DNA from: an uncultured Flavobacteriaceae bacterium
GTDB taxonomy: Bacteria > Bacteroidota > Bacteroidia > Flavobacteriales > Flavobacteriaceae
DNA: 64,000 bases
Direction: 5' to 3'
Assembly (NCBI GenBank): GCA_947494825.1
Contig: CANLWN010000009.1
Location: forward strand, 1-64,000
Notes under the pieces: model-generated
Seen by the model: the letters and a program-made list of their open reading frames with translations, nothing else
Database searches by the model: none
Told to the model about the DNA's origin: nothing
Part shown: positions 24,866 to 32,812 of the stretch, one piece after another
How the letters are laid out: each line of letters begins with the position of its first letter
How positions within the stretch are numbered: position 1 is the first letter of the stretch
Made by a program: the position numbers and the translations under genes

Positions 24866-25237
24866 TTAGTCCACTACAAAATTGAGCGATATGCCCCCAC
24901 CTTGCTCCAGATCGAGCTCATAGGTATAAAAACCTTTGGACAATGGGGTTTCGCCCACAAAATCAATGGGTTGTAATACGTAGGTCTGCCCATCGGCCTC
25001 AATACGGATATAACTGTATCTATAAACTGTTTCATATTCCAAATAAGCGGTAAATGCCCCTGGGGGCACCTGTGAGTGGACCTTGTCGACACCGCCTACC
25101 TGAACTTCATCGAAACGAAGCGAACTCTTATTTTGGATACGAAGATTTACCGCGTTCGCATTTAAGTCATCATCCCGGTCCGAACACCCCAGGGAAAACA
25201 ATACTACGAATGTAACAAGTGACAGTATCCGTTTCAT
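24866..25237 (-). CDS. Small lipoprotein of unknown function
   Basis: A 123-residue protein with a type II signal (lipobox FSLGC, Cys at 18) followed by an acidic SDRDDDLN linker typical of surface-exposed Bacteroidota lipoproteins. The rest reads as a small beta sandwich (VNLRIQNKSSLRFDEVQVGG...FVGETPLSKGFYTYELDLEQ). No catalytic motif is visible and I do not recognise the family. An inverted repeat directly precedes its ATG. Confidence 0.8.
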   Translation of the reverse strand: MKRILSLVTFVVLFSLGCSDRDDDLNANAVNLRIQNKSSLRFDEVQVGGVDKVHSQVPPGAFTAYLEYETVYRYSYIRIEADGQTYVLQPIDFVGETPLSKGFYTYELDLEQGGGISLNFVVD

Positions 25238-25270
25238 AACTTTGCTTTATTGGGTTAGATACGCAAAGTT
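25238..25270. repeat. 8-bp inverted repeat at the start of the lipoprotein gene
   Basis: AACTTTGC at 25238-25245 and GCAAAGTT at 25263-25270 form a perfect inverted repeat with a 17-bp spacer, ending directly at the ATG of the lipoprotein gene. It could be an operator or part of a 5'-UTR hairpin; no U-run supports termination. Confidence 0.45.
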
Positions 25271-25294
25271 GACAAAGGTTGCCCCGTCCTTTAA

Positions 25295-26053
25295 CTATCG
25301 GGTAAAGACCAGCTCACTTTCGGAGGACATGTCCTCGCTGAAACCATATCCTTCATAATTAAAACCTTTTACGCCTTCGAGTGTATCGATGTCATGATCC
25401 ACGATATATCTGGACATATAACCACGGGCCAACTTGGCAAAGGTCATAATGCTCTTGTACTCTCCATTTTTGAAATCCTTAAATACCGCGGTGATTACCG
25501 GTACCTTCAGGGTTTTGGGGTCTATGGCCTTAAAATACTCCGCACTTGCCAGGTTGAGAAAAAGTTCTCCCTCCTTCAGTTCATCATTGAGTGCCGTAGT
25601 TATTTTTTTACGCCAAAATTCATACAGGTTTTTATTTTTCCCCACAGGCATCCTGGTACCCATTTCCAAACGATAGGGCTGTATAAGGTCTAGTGGTTTT
25701 AAGAGCCCGTAAAGCCCTGAAAGGATGCGGATACTATCTTGCATTTTGTGGTGTTTTTCTTCCGGAATGGTATAGGCGTCCAATCCTCGGTACACATCAC
25801 CACTAAAGGCATAGATGGCCTGTCTTGCATTGCTGGGGTCAAAGGGCAAATGCCATTCTTGATTGCGCTCATAATTCAGTTGTCCTAGGCTATCCGAAAT
25901 GGACATCAGTTTTGAAAGACTGCGGGCCGACTTCTTTTTCAAAAGCTTGTTGAGACGTTCCGACTCTTGCGGAAAACTGGCATCGGTGTACCGGGAAGTG
26001 GGTACCGTGCTTTCAAGGTTGAGCGACTTTGCAGGGGATATCACAAGTTTCAT
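25295..26053 (-). CDS. yaaA: Peroxide stress protein YaaA (DUF328 family)
   Basis: A 252-residue protein starting MKLVISPAKSLN, the YaaA signature, followed by AIYAFSGDVYRGLDA, ILSGLYGLLKPLDLIQPYRLEMGT and NLASAEYFKAID. In E. coli YaaA is induced by OxyR and lowers free iron under H2O2; the fold contains a helix-hairpin-helix DNA-binding element. I start at the ATG at 26053, because 24 upstream residues are encoded by a repeat hairpin. Confidence 0.92.
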   Translation of the reverse strand: MKLVISPAKSLNLESTVPTSRYTDASFPQESERLNKLLKKKSARSLSKLMSISDSLGQLNYERNQEWHLPFDPSNARQAIYAFSGDVYRGLDAYTIPEEKHHKMQDSIRILSGLYGLLKPLDLIQPYRLEMGTRMPVGKNKNLYEFWRKKITTALNDELKEGELFLNLASAEYFKAIDPKTLKVPVITAVFKDFKNGEYKSIMTFAKLARGYMSRYIVDHDIDTLEGVKGFNYEGYGFSEDMSSESELVFTR

Positions 26054-26083
26054 CTGTATATATTTATTTGTTTTATCGGTCAG

Positions 26084-26105
26084 ACCGGCCTTGCCGGCAG
26101 GCAGG
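26084..26105. repeat. GC-rich hairpin repeat upstream of yaaA
   Basis: ACCGGCCTTGCCGGCAGGCAGG contains a CCGGC/GCCGG stem with a CTT loop. On the minus strand it encodes LPAGKAG in the yaaA frame, a pattern that recurs in spurious N-terminal extensions in related genomes. It is probably a dispersed extragenic repeat and lies 31 bp upstream of the yaaA ATG. Confidence 0.5.
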
Positions 26106-26256
26106 TGTAATTCGCCAATAATCATTTCGGTTGGTTGCCAAAATTCCCATGGCTCATTTCATAAGCTTGAATTTTGTATAAAAATAACAAGGTTTTTTGG
26201 GATTACACGGTTAAATTAGAGGAGTTTTCAATACGGGTATCGAAGAAAACTATTCC

Positions 26257-27282
26257 CTAGGACCGATGCTTGGCGTAATGCCTCCATTTTTCAATACAAC
26301 TGGCCATATCCTCAGGCAAATCGGAGTTAAATCGCATGGGTTCCCCGGTAGCCGGATGAATAAAACCCAGGGTTTTGGCATGTAGGGCCTGCCTGGGCAA
26401 TATTTTAAAGGCATTTTCCACAAACTGTCGGTATTTGGTGAAGGTAGTGCCCTTGAGAATCTTGTCGCCCCCATAGCGCGCGTCGTTAAACAGGGTATGT
26501 CCAATATATTTAAGATGCACCCGTATTTGATGTGTCCTTCCGGTTTCCAGGCGGCAGGAAACTAAGGTAACATAGCCCAGGCGCTCCAGGACCTTATAGT
26601 GGGTCACGGCCTCCTTTCCGTGGTCTCCTTCCGGAAAGACCTGCATTTGCAAGCGGTTTTTTGGGTTGCGATCTATATGGCCTGTAATCGTACCGCTATC
26701 CTGTTGCACATCGCCCCAGACCAAAGCGATGTACTCCCGCTCCGTGGTCTTGTCAAAAAACTGTTTGGCCAAATGGGTCATGGCCGTTTCTGTTTTCGCT
26801 ATTACCAAAAGTCCGGACGTATCCTTATCTATCCGATGTACCAAACCCGGTCTTTCGTTCTGATTGGCCGGTAGATGATCTATGTGGTACAATAGGGCAT
26901 TGATCAAGGTCCCGGAATAATTGCCATGTCCTGGATGTACCACCATACCGGCAGGCTTGTTCACTACCAGGAGACTATCATCCTCATACACAGTATCCAA
27001 AGGGATTTCCTCAGGGGTCAAAAGAAACTCATAAGGTGGATGTTCAAACATCACTTTTACCTCATCCCCGGCCTTCACCCGATAATTCTGCTTCACCTCG
27101 GCATCGTTTACCCAGATATGTCCATCCTTAGCTGCCTGTTGAATTTTGCTCCGTGTCGCATTTTCGATGAAGTTCATTAAAAACTTATCCACCCGCAGCG
27201 GTTCCTGGCCTGGTGAGGCAACGAACTTGTGGTGCTCAAAGAGCTCGTCCTCCCGGGGTCCCGGTTGTTCCTTTGGTTCCAT
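26257..27282 (-). CDS. rluD: RluA-family pseudouridine synthase (RluD-like)
   Basis: A 341-residue enzyme. An N-terminal S4 domain (about 25-85: LRVDKFLMNFIENATRSKIQQAAKDGHIWVN) is followed by the catalytic domain with HRIDKDTSGLLVIAKT (catalytic Asp), the GRTHQIRVHLKYIGH motif and a C-terminal HAKTLGFIHP. RluD isomerises uridines of helix 69 of 23S rRNA; RluA-family subtype by sequence alone is likely but not certain. It lies 2 bp after the PASTA gene, as in many Flavobacteriia. Confidence 0.9.
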   Translation of the reverse strand: MEPKEQPGPREDELFEHHKFVASPGQEPLRVDKFLMNFIENATRSKIQQAAKDGHIWVNDAEVKQNYRVKAGDEVKVMFEHPPYEFLLTPEEIPLDTVYEDDSLLVVNKPAGMVVHPGHGNYSGTLINALLYHIDHLPANQNERPGLVHRIDKDTSGLLVIAKTETAMTHLAKQFFDKTTEREYIALVWGDVQQDSGTITGHIDRNPKNRLQMQVFPEGDHGKEAVTHYKVLERLGYVTLVSCRLETGRTHQIRVHLKYIGHTLFNDARYGGDKILKGTTFTKYRQFVENAFKILPRQALHAKTLGFIHPATGEPMRFNSDLPEDMASCIEKWRHYAKHRS

Positions 27283-27284
27283 GG

Positions 27285-27875
27285 TTATTGGGAATCGGCC
27301 TTTACCTGCGCCCTGCCCGGAATCTTACCATTTCCACAGATCAGCTCAATTTTTGAAGTTTTGGGCAGCTTGTCCCCAGGGGAAACATTCTTCCCTTTGT
27401 GCTTTATATAGTAGACCATATCCTTGCCCAATTCATCCACATAGGTGATCCGTTGCACGTCAAGGCCCACTGCCCGCAACATGGAAGCGGCATTGCGCTG
27501 AGTGACCTGTATTATTTTTGGGATCGTCACCTTTTTGTAACCGGAGGGATTGACCGTGAAATAGATTTTCCTGTTCTGCTTTACCTTATTCCCGGCCGCA
27601 GGATTTTGTTCAATGATGGAAAACCTGGGGTAATTGGGATCGTAATTGGCAGAATCCAAAATGGCGTACCGCAATCCGGCATTTTCCACGGCGCTGCGCA
27701 TATCCATGACAGACATCTTGGAAAAGTCCGGGACCTCCACGAATTCCCCGTGGTTCGTAGATTTTTTTAACCATTGCAATACCAAAAAAACAAGGATTAT
27801 GGTAACCAGCAAGGCAAGCCCCAATTGAATTAGAAAAATTTTGCTCCTTAAAAAGTTAATAAAACTCCTCATCAT
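27285..27875 (-). CDS. Membrane-anchored PASTA-domain protein
   Basis: A 196-residue protein with a short cytoplasmic N-terminus, one TM helix (about 15-36) and PASTA repeats in the periplasm (FVEVPDFSKMSVMDMRSAVENAGLRY; VTIPKIIQVTQRNAASMLRAVGLDVQ). PASTA domains bind peptidoglycan fragments, usually on Ser/Thr kinases or PBPs, but here no kinase or transpeptidase domain is attached. It is divergent from ddl and co-transcribed with rluD. A wall-sensing or division role is inference. Start at the ATG-ATG pair at 27875. Confidence 0.87.
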   Translation of the reverse strand: MMRSFINFLRSKIFLIQLGLALLVTIILVFLVLQWLKKSTNHGEFVEVPDFSKMSVMDMRSAVENAGLRYAILDSANYDPNYPRFSIIEQNPAAGNKVKQNRKIYFTVNPSGYKKVTIPKIIQVTQRNAASMLRAVGLDVQRITYVDELGKDMVYYIKHKGKNVSPGDKLPKTSKIELICGNGKIPGRAQVKADSQ

Positions 27876-28057
27876 CTTTTGATTATCCGGACAAATATAT
27901 GAAATGAGCCATAACAAATAGTTGCCTTCCTAATGAAATGTCACTTTCCAAATTGCATCGCCGATTAAAAAAATAACATCTCCGCGAAGGAAACCCGATG
28001 CTTTTTCTTTACTTTGAAATCGCGATCGTCAATTTAAAGCATTAGTTCGTGAGCAAC

Positions 28058-29041
28058 ATGAAAAAAAACATAGCCATTATCATGGGTGGTTATTCCAGTG
28101 AGTATCAGATATCGCTTAAAAGCGGTTCGGTGGTGCACCAATATCTGGACCACTCAAAATTCAATACCTACCCCATCCATATCTTTAAGGATAAATGGGT
28201 ATATGTGGATGATAATGACAAGGAATATCCCGTAAACCGACATGATTTTTCGGTGCAACGGGGCGAAGAAGTGCTGGTGTTCGATTGCGTATTCAACGCT
28301 ATTCATGGTTCTCCAGGGGAGGATGGCTTTATGCAGGCCTATTTTGAACTCCTTCAGATTCCGCAGACCTCTTGTGGCAACTACCAGGCCGCCCTTACTT
28401 TTAACAAGCGGGATCTTTTAAGTGTCCTGAGGCCCTATGGCATAAAATCGGCAACCTCCTATTACTTAAACCAGGGCGACCCGGTTGATCCACAGGCAAT
28501 CGTTAAGCAGGTAGGGCTTCCGTGTTTCGTAAAGGCCAACAAAGCGGGAAGCAGCTTTGGCATTACCAAGGTATATGAACAAAAAGAGTTGTTGCCCGCC
28601 ATTGACCGGGCCTATAAAGAGGATGATGAGATCATTATTGAAGCTTTCCTGGACGGGACCGAAGTTTCCGTAGGGGTCATAAAGTATAAGGGGGAGACCA
28701 AGGTCCTTCCCATAACCGAAATCGTAAGTGAAAACGATTTTTTTGATTTCGAAGCGAAGTATCAGGGCAAGTCGCAGGAAATTACGCCGGCCAGAATTAC
28801 CCCTATACAGCGAAAAAAGGTGGCCCAGGTAGCCCAACGCGCTTATGATATCCTGAAAATGAGCGGTTATTCAAGAAGTGAGTTCATCTTTGTGGGCGAT
28901 GAACCCTATATGCTGGAAATGAACACAACACCAGGACTTACCGCCGAAAGTATTTTGCCAGAGCAGGCCAGAGTGGCCGGTATTGGTCTTTCCGAACTGT
29001 TTGAAAGCGCCATAGATGAAGCTTTAAGGGAAATTAAGTAA
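28058..29041 (+). CDS. ddl: D-alanine--D-alanine ligase
   Basis: A 327-residue ATP-grasp ligase of peptidoglycan synthesis. GGYSSEYQISLKSG at the N-terminus, VFNAIHGSPGEDGFMQ, CFVKANKAGSSFGITKV (ATP lid) and LEMNTTPGLTAESILP (metal site and omega loop) are intact. I choose the ATG at 28058 over a GTG nine bases upstream. It is 27 bp before coaD and forms an operon with it. Confidence 0.95.
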   Translation: MKKNIAIIMGGYSSEYQISLKSGSVVHQYLDHSKFNTYPIHIFKDKWVYVDDNDKEYPVNRHDFSVQRGEEVLVFDCVFNAIHGSPGEDGFMQAYFELLQIPQTSCGNYQAALTFNKRDLLSVLRPYGIKSATSYYLNQGDPVDPQAIVKQVGLPCFVKANKAGSSFGITKVYEQKELLPAIDRAYKEDDEIIIEAFLDGTEVSVGVIKYKGETKVLPITEIVSENDFFDFEAKYQGKSQEITPARITPIQRKKVAQVAQRAYDILKMSGYSRSEFIFVGDEPYMLEMNTTPGLTAESILPEQARVAGIGLSELFESAIDEALREIK

Positions 29042-29068
29042 CTTTAACAACGACTATATACCGAACGC

Positions 29069-29524
29069 ATGAGACGCGCCATTTTTCCAGGTTCCTTCGA
29101 TCCACTTACCCTTGGGCATTACGACATTATTTTAAGAGGCATTACCTTGTTCGACGAGCTGATCATAGCCATTGGAGTCAATGCCGAAAAAAAATACATG
29201 TTCCCCCTGGAAAAACGCAAACAATTTGTGAGCGAGGCCTTTAAAAATGAGCCCAAAATCAAGGTAATGACCTATGAGGGCCTTACCGTGGATTTTTGTA
29301 AGAAGAACGAGGCGAGGTTTATTCTAAGGGGATTGCGCAATCCGGGCGATTTTGAGTTTGAGAAGGCCATTGCCCATACCAATCGGAAACTTTCTGAAAT
29401 TGAAACGGTTTTTCTGTTGACTTCCTCCGGAAAATCGTATATAAGCTCCTCAATCGTACGGGATGTCATCAGAAATGGCGGAGACTACACTGGCCTGGTG
29501 CCAGAAACCGTTAGAATTGGCTAG
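29069..29524 (+). CDS. coaD: Phosphopantetheine adenylyltransferase
   Basis: A 151-residue nucleotidyltransferase of coenzyme A synthesis. FPGSFDPLTLGHYDII contains the (T/H)xGH motif (LGHYD), RGLRNPGDFEFE is the conserved central loop, and TSSGKSYISSSIVRDV matches the ISSTxxR-type C-terminal motif. Length is standard. It follows ddl in the same transcript. Confidence 0.96.
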   Translation: MRRAIFPGSFDPLTLGHYDIILRGITLFDELIIAIGVNAEKKYMFPLEKRKQFVSEAFKNEPKIKVMTYEGLTVDFCKKNEARFILRGLRNPGDFEFEKAIAHTNRKLSEIETVFLLTSSGKSYISSSIVRDVIRNGGDYTGLVPETVRIG

Positions 29525-29564
29525 GTCCGGTGCATTGGGATATTGGCATTAGGACCTTATTTTT
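29523..29564 (+). terminator. Possible terminator after coaD
   Basis: AGGTCC at 29523-29528 (overlapping the stop) pairs with GGACCT at 29552-29557 around a long 23-nt loop, followed by TATTTTT. The loop is large, so the call is tentative. Confidence 0.5.
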
Positions 29565-29705
29565 CCTTCAAATTCACCGTAAACAGTAAAAATTGTTTGT
29601 TTTTTGTAAGATAATACCTACATTTATATGCGGTATTATAGCACTGCCTATGGTTTTATGCACTGACACAACTAGTTTGATGCCGTTCACAACAAAGTCT
29701 TATAT

Positions 29706-32363
29706 ATGTTGAGAAATCACTTTACATTAGTAGGAAATTTCGACAATATGCTGCGTGAGACTAAAATATCCCCCTCTACTTATTTAATAAAGCAGTTGCC
29801 AGAGGCTACCGCTTTTGTAGATAAAAAGTTGCGGGTGGTGTATGCCTCGGACAAGTGGGTAAACGATTTTGAGTTTACCGGCGGCGAGGTCATAGGAAAA
29901 ACCTTGCAGCAGCTTTTCGGAACGGTAAGTAAAGAATGGAAGCAGGTCTTGGATAATTGCCTCATGGGAGAGGCCAAGGAGGTAGGGATCGAGCGTTATT
30001 ACGATAGTGACAAAAACGAAAAATGGTTCGAATGGACCAACATACCCTGGTACGATGACAAGGAGAACGTTATCGGTATCATTATACAAACTTCGGATAT
30101 TACCCAACGGGTCCTCAACGAGATAAAACTGGAAAAGCTGGAGATCCTCCTTGAGGACAAGTCAGAAATTGCCAAAATAGGAAGCTGGGAATACGATGCC
30201 GTAAGGGATAGTCTGTACTGGTGCGATATGACCAAAGCCATTCATGGTGTTCCCTTGGGTTATGTTCCCAGTTTGGAGACCGGTATAGAGTTTTACAAGG
30301 AAGGATATAACAGGAATACCATTGCCATGGCCGTGGACAACGCCATGACCAAAGGCGCCGCCTGGAGCGAAAAACTGCAATTAACGACGGCCAAGGGTAA
30401 GGAAATATGGGTCATGGCCGCCGGTAAGCCCATTTTTAAGAAAAACAAATTTCTGGGTCTTATCGGCACCTTTCAGGATATTACCGAAGAAGTGGAAGCC
30501 CAGATAAAAAAGGAAGAAAAAGACCGGATTGTACGGAGTATTTTTAATTCCTCCTACCAATTCACCGGAATATTGGATCCGGACGGGACCTTCCTGGAAA
30601 TAAATGAGACAGCTCTTAAATTTGCCGATCTTAAGGCCGAAGACGTTATCAATAAAAAATTCTGGGATGCCTACTGGTGGCCTGTTCCAGATTTGGTAAA
30701 GGCCGGTCTTAAACAAGTGGTGAAAGCTGCTTCGGAAGGCGAGTTTATGCGAAGTGAAATTGTCGTTTTCGACAAGAACAAGGAGTCCGTTCCCGTTGAC
30801 TTCAGCTTAAAACCTATATATGATCAGCACGGCAAAGTCGTATCCCTACTAGCCGAAGGGCGGATGATCAAGGAGATGGTGGTGGCCCGGGAAAAACTAA
30901 AGCAGAGCGAAAAAAAATTCAGGGCCCTGTACGAACTCTCTCCAGTTTCCTATGTTCTGAACGATCTTGAAACCGGGGAAATTTTGGATTTCAATTCGGC
31001 TTTTGCGGAAAAAACAGGCTATACCAAAGAAGATATCGCCCAAATAAAGTACAAGGACATAATTCCGGACACCCATAAGAAGGTGCATAAGGACATCATG
31101 CAACAGCTCAAAAAAATCAGCGTTGTAGGTCCTATCGAAAAAGAATACCTCAAGAAGGACGGTACTACATACACCGTTTTGGTCAACAAATCGATATTGG
31201 TAAGCAAAAAGGGGCGAAAATTGGTTTGGACCAGTGCACAGGATATTTCCGAAGCAAAAAGGAAGGAATTACAAATACTGGAAGAACGGAAGTTGTTGAA
31301 AACCTTGATCGATAACCTACCGCTAAACGTATTCATTAAGGACAGGGATTCCAAAAAGGTCCTGGTAAACAAATCCGAAATCCAATTTTGCGGGGTCTCC
31401 AATGAAAATGAGATCATAGGAAAGGATGATTTTGATTTCTTCGATAAAGAAACGGCCCAAAGTTCCAGGGAGGAAGATTTGAGGGTCATGGATTCCTTTG
31501 AGCCCATGATCGGTAAGGAAACCATCAATATAAAGAAAGATGGCACCTTAACCACCTTTTTAACGTCCAAGATCCCGCTTAAGGGGATAGACGGTGAAGT
31601 CTCCGGCCTGGTAGGCATAAGTCTGGATATCTCCGACCTAAAGCAAAAAGAAGAGGAATTGCGGGGCTTGATCAATGTAACCTCCCTCCAGAACAAAAAG
31701 TTGATCAATTTTGCGCACATCGTCTCCCATAATCTAAGGTCGCATACCGCAAATTTCTCCATGCTGTTGGAGTTTTTGATCGATGAAAAGGACGAACAGG
31801 AAAAGAAAAAAATCGTGGATATGCTTATTACGGCCTCGGACAACCTATTGGAAACCTTGGATAACCTCAACGAGGTCGTCGCCATAAACATCAATACCAA
31901 TCTGGAGAAAAAACCGGTGCGTTTAAATGAGAAAATAGCCGCCGTTGAGGAAAACCTGATGGCTTTCCTAAAAAACCACAATGCCACCATTATCAACGAA
32001 GTTCCCGATGATACCTTTATCAACGTGGTACCTATCTACGCTGACAGTATCTTGATGAACTTTATCACCAATGCCGTAAAATATAGGGATCCCGAACGAG
32101 ACCCAGTTATCAAGCTTAGTGCAAAAAGCCAAAACGGGCATACCGTACTCAGCATAGCGGACAATGGTGTGGGCATAGACCTAAAGAAAAACGGGGACAA
32201 ATTATTTGGTATGTACAAGACCTTTCACGACAATTCGGATGCCCGGGGTATAGGGCTGTACATTACCAAGAATCAGATCGAATCCATGAACGGGAAAATA
32301 ATAACATGCAGTGAAGTTGGAAAGGGAACTACATTTAATATATATTTTAATGAGAAAAATTAA
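29706..32363 (+). CDS. Multi-PAS sensor histidine kinase
   Basis: An 885-residue, apparently cytoplasmic kinase. About five PAS/PAC units occupy roughly 30-135, 145-265, 275-385, 400-510 and 520-640, with clear PAC ends (NVIGIIIQTSDITQRV, FLGLIGTFQDITEEV, LVGISLDISDLKQ). The dimerisation helix carries His675 in FAHIVSHNLRSH. The ATPase domain has an N box (NFITNAVKYR), G1 (DNGVGID) and G2 (GIGLYITK). No TM helix is evident, so the signal is probably cytosolic. It overlaps the following response regulator gene by 14 bp. Confidence 0.92.
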   Translation: MLRNHFTLVGNFDNMLRETKISPSTYLIKQLPEATAFVDKKLRVVYASDKWVNDFEFTGGEVIGKTLQQLFGTVSKEWKQVLDNCLMGEAKEVGIERYYDSDKNEKWFEWTNIPWYDDKENVIGIIIQTSDITQRVLNEIKLEKLEILLEDKSEIAKIGSWEYDAVRDSLYWCDMTKAIHGVPLGYVPSLETGIEFYKEGYNRNTIAMAVDNAMTKGAAWSEKLQLTTAKGKEIWVMAAGKPIFKKNKFLGLIGTFQDITEEVEAQIKKEEKDRIVRSIFNSSYQFTGILDPDGTFLEINETALKFADLKAEDVINKKFWDAYWWPVPDLVKAGLKQVVKAASEGEFMRSEIVVFDKNKESVPVDFSLKPIYDQHGKVVSLLAEGRMIKEMVVAREKLKQSEKKFRALYELSPVSYVLNDLETGEILDFNSAFAEKTGYTKEDIAQIKYKDIIPDTHKKVHKDIMQQLKKISVVGPIEKEYLKKDGTTYTVLVNKSILVSKKGRKLVWTSAQDISEAKRKELQILEERKLLKTLIDNLPLNVFIKDRDSKKVLVNKSEIQFCGVSNENEIIGKDDFDFFDKETAQSSREEDLRVMDSFEPMIGKETINIKKDGTLTTFLTSKIPLKGIDGEVSGLVGISLDISDLKQKEEELRGLINVTSLQNKKLINFAHIVSHNLRSHTANFSMLLEFLIDEKDEQEKKKIVDMLITASDNLLETLDNLNEVVAININTNLEKKPVRLNEKIAAVEENLMAFLKNHNATIINEVPDDTFINVVPIYADSILMNFITNAVKYRDPERDPVIKLSAKSQNGHTVLSIADNGVGIDLKKNGDKLFGMYKTFHDNSDARGIGLYITKNQIESMNGKIITCSEVGKGTTFNIYFNEKN

Positions 32364-32754
32364 CTCGATCTTTGTTATCGACGATGACCCCATTACCGTT
32401 TTCGGATTTAAAAAATTGCTCGCATCCTTGGATTTATGCGATGATATAAAGACCTACGGAAATGGAAAGTTGGCCTTGGACGCCATTAAAGATATCCTAA
32501 ATACCACGGAAGATCTCCCTGAAGTGATTTTTTTGGATATCAACATGCCCATTATGGACGGCTGGCAGTTTTTGGAAGAGTTTATAGCCCTCCCCATTGC
32601 ACAGAAGGTCCGGGTAAATGTAATTACCTCCTCCATAGACCGGGTAGATTATGAAAAATCGGAAATGTTCAAATCCAAGACCCACCATCTTATAGAATAT
32701 AACAACAAACCCATCCGAAAAAGGGAAATTGAAGAGATAACCAAAGTGGCCTAG
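32350..32754 (+). CDS. Single-domain response regulator
   Basis: A 134-residue receiver domain with no output domain. Acidic pocket DDD (11-13), phosphoacceptor Asp63 (FLDINMP), switch residue in VITSS (92-95 region) and conserved Lys120 (NKPIRKREI). The length and the final NKP element match the CheY/Spo0F-like receivers paired with PAS kinases in Bacteroidota. It overlaps the kinase gene and is surely its partner; the output must be through protein contact or phosphorelay. Confidence 0.92.
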   Translation: MRKINSIFVIDDDPITVFGFKKLLASLDLCDDIKTYGNGKLALDAIKDILNTTEDLPEVIFLDINMPIMDGWQFLEEFIALPIAQKVRVNVITSSIDRVDYEKSEMFKSKTHHLIEYNNKPIRKREIEEITKVA

Positions 32755-32812
32755 TCCCCAACCTTAATTTTGCTTAATTTTGTCCGTAGTTTGAACGCAA
32801 ATATTCAGACCT

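Noticed and set aside
31019-32023. A 334-codon open frame antisense to the PAS kinase
   Set aside because: It is Ser/Leu-rich shadow coding of the real kinase frame, which has intact domains throughout.
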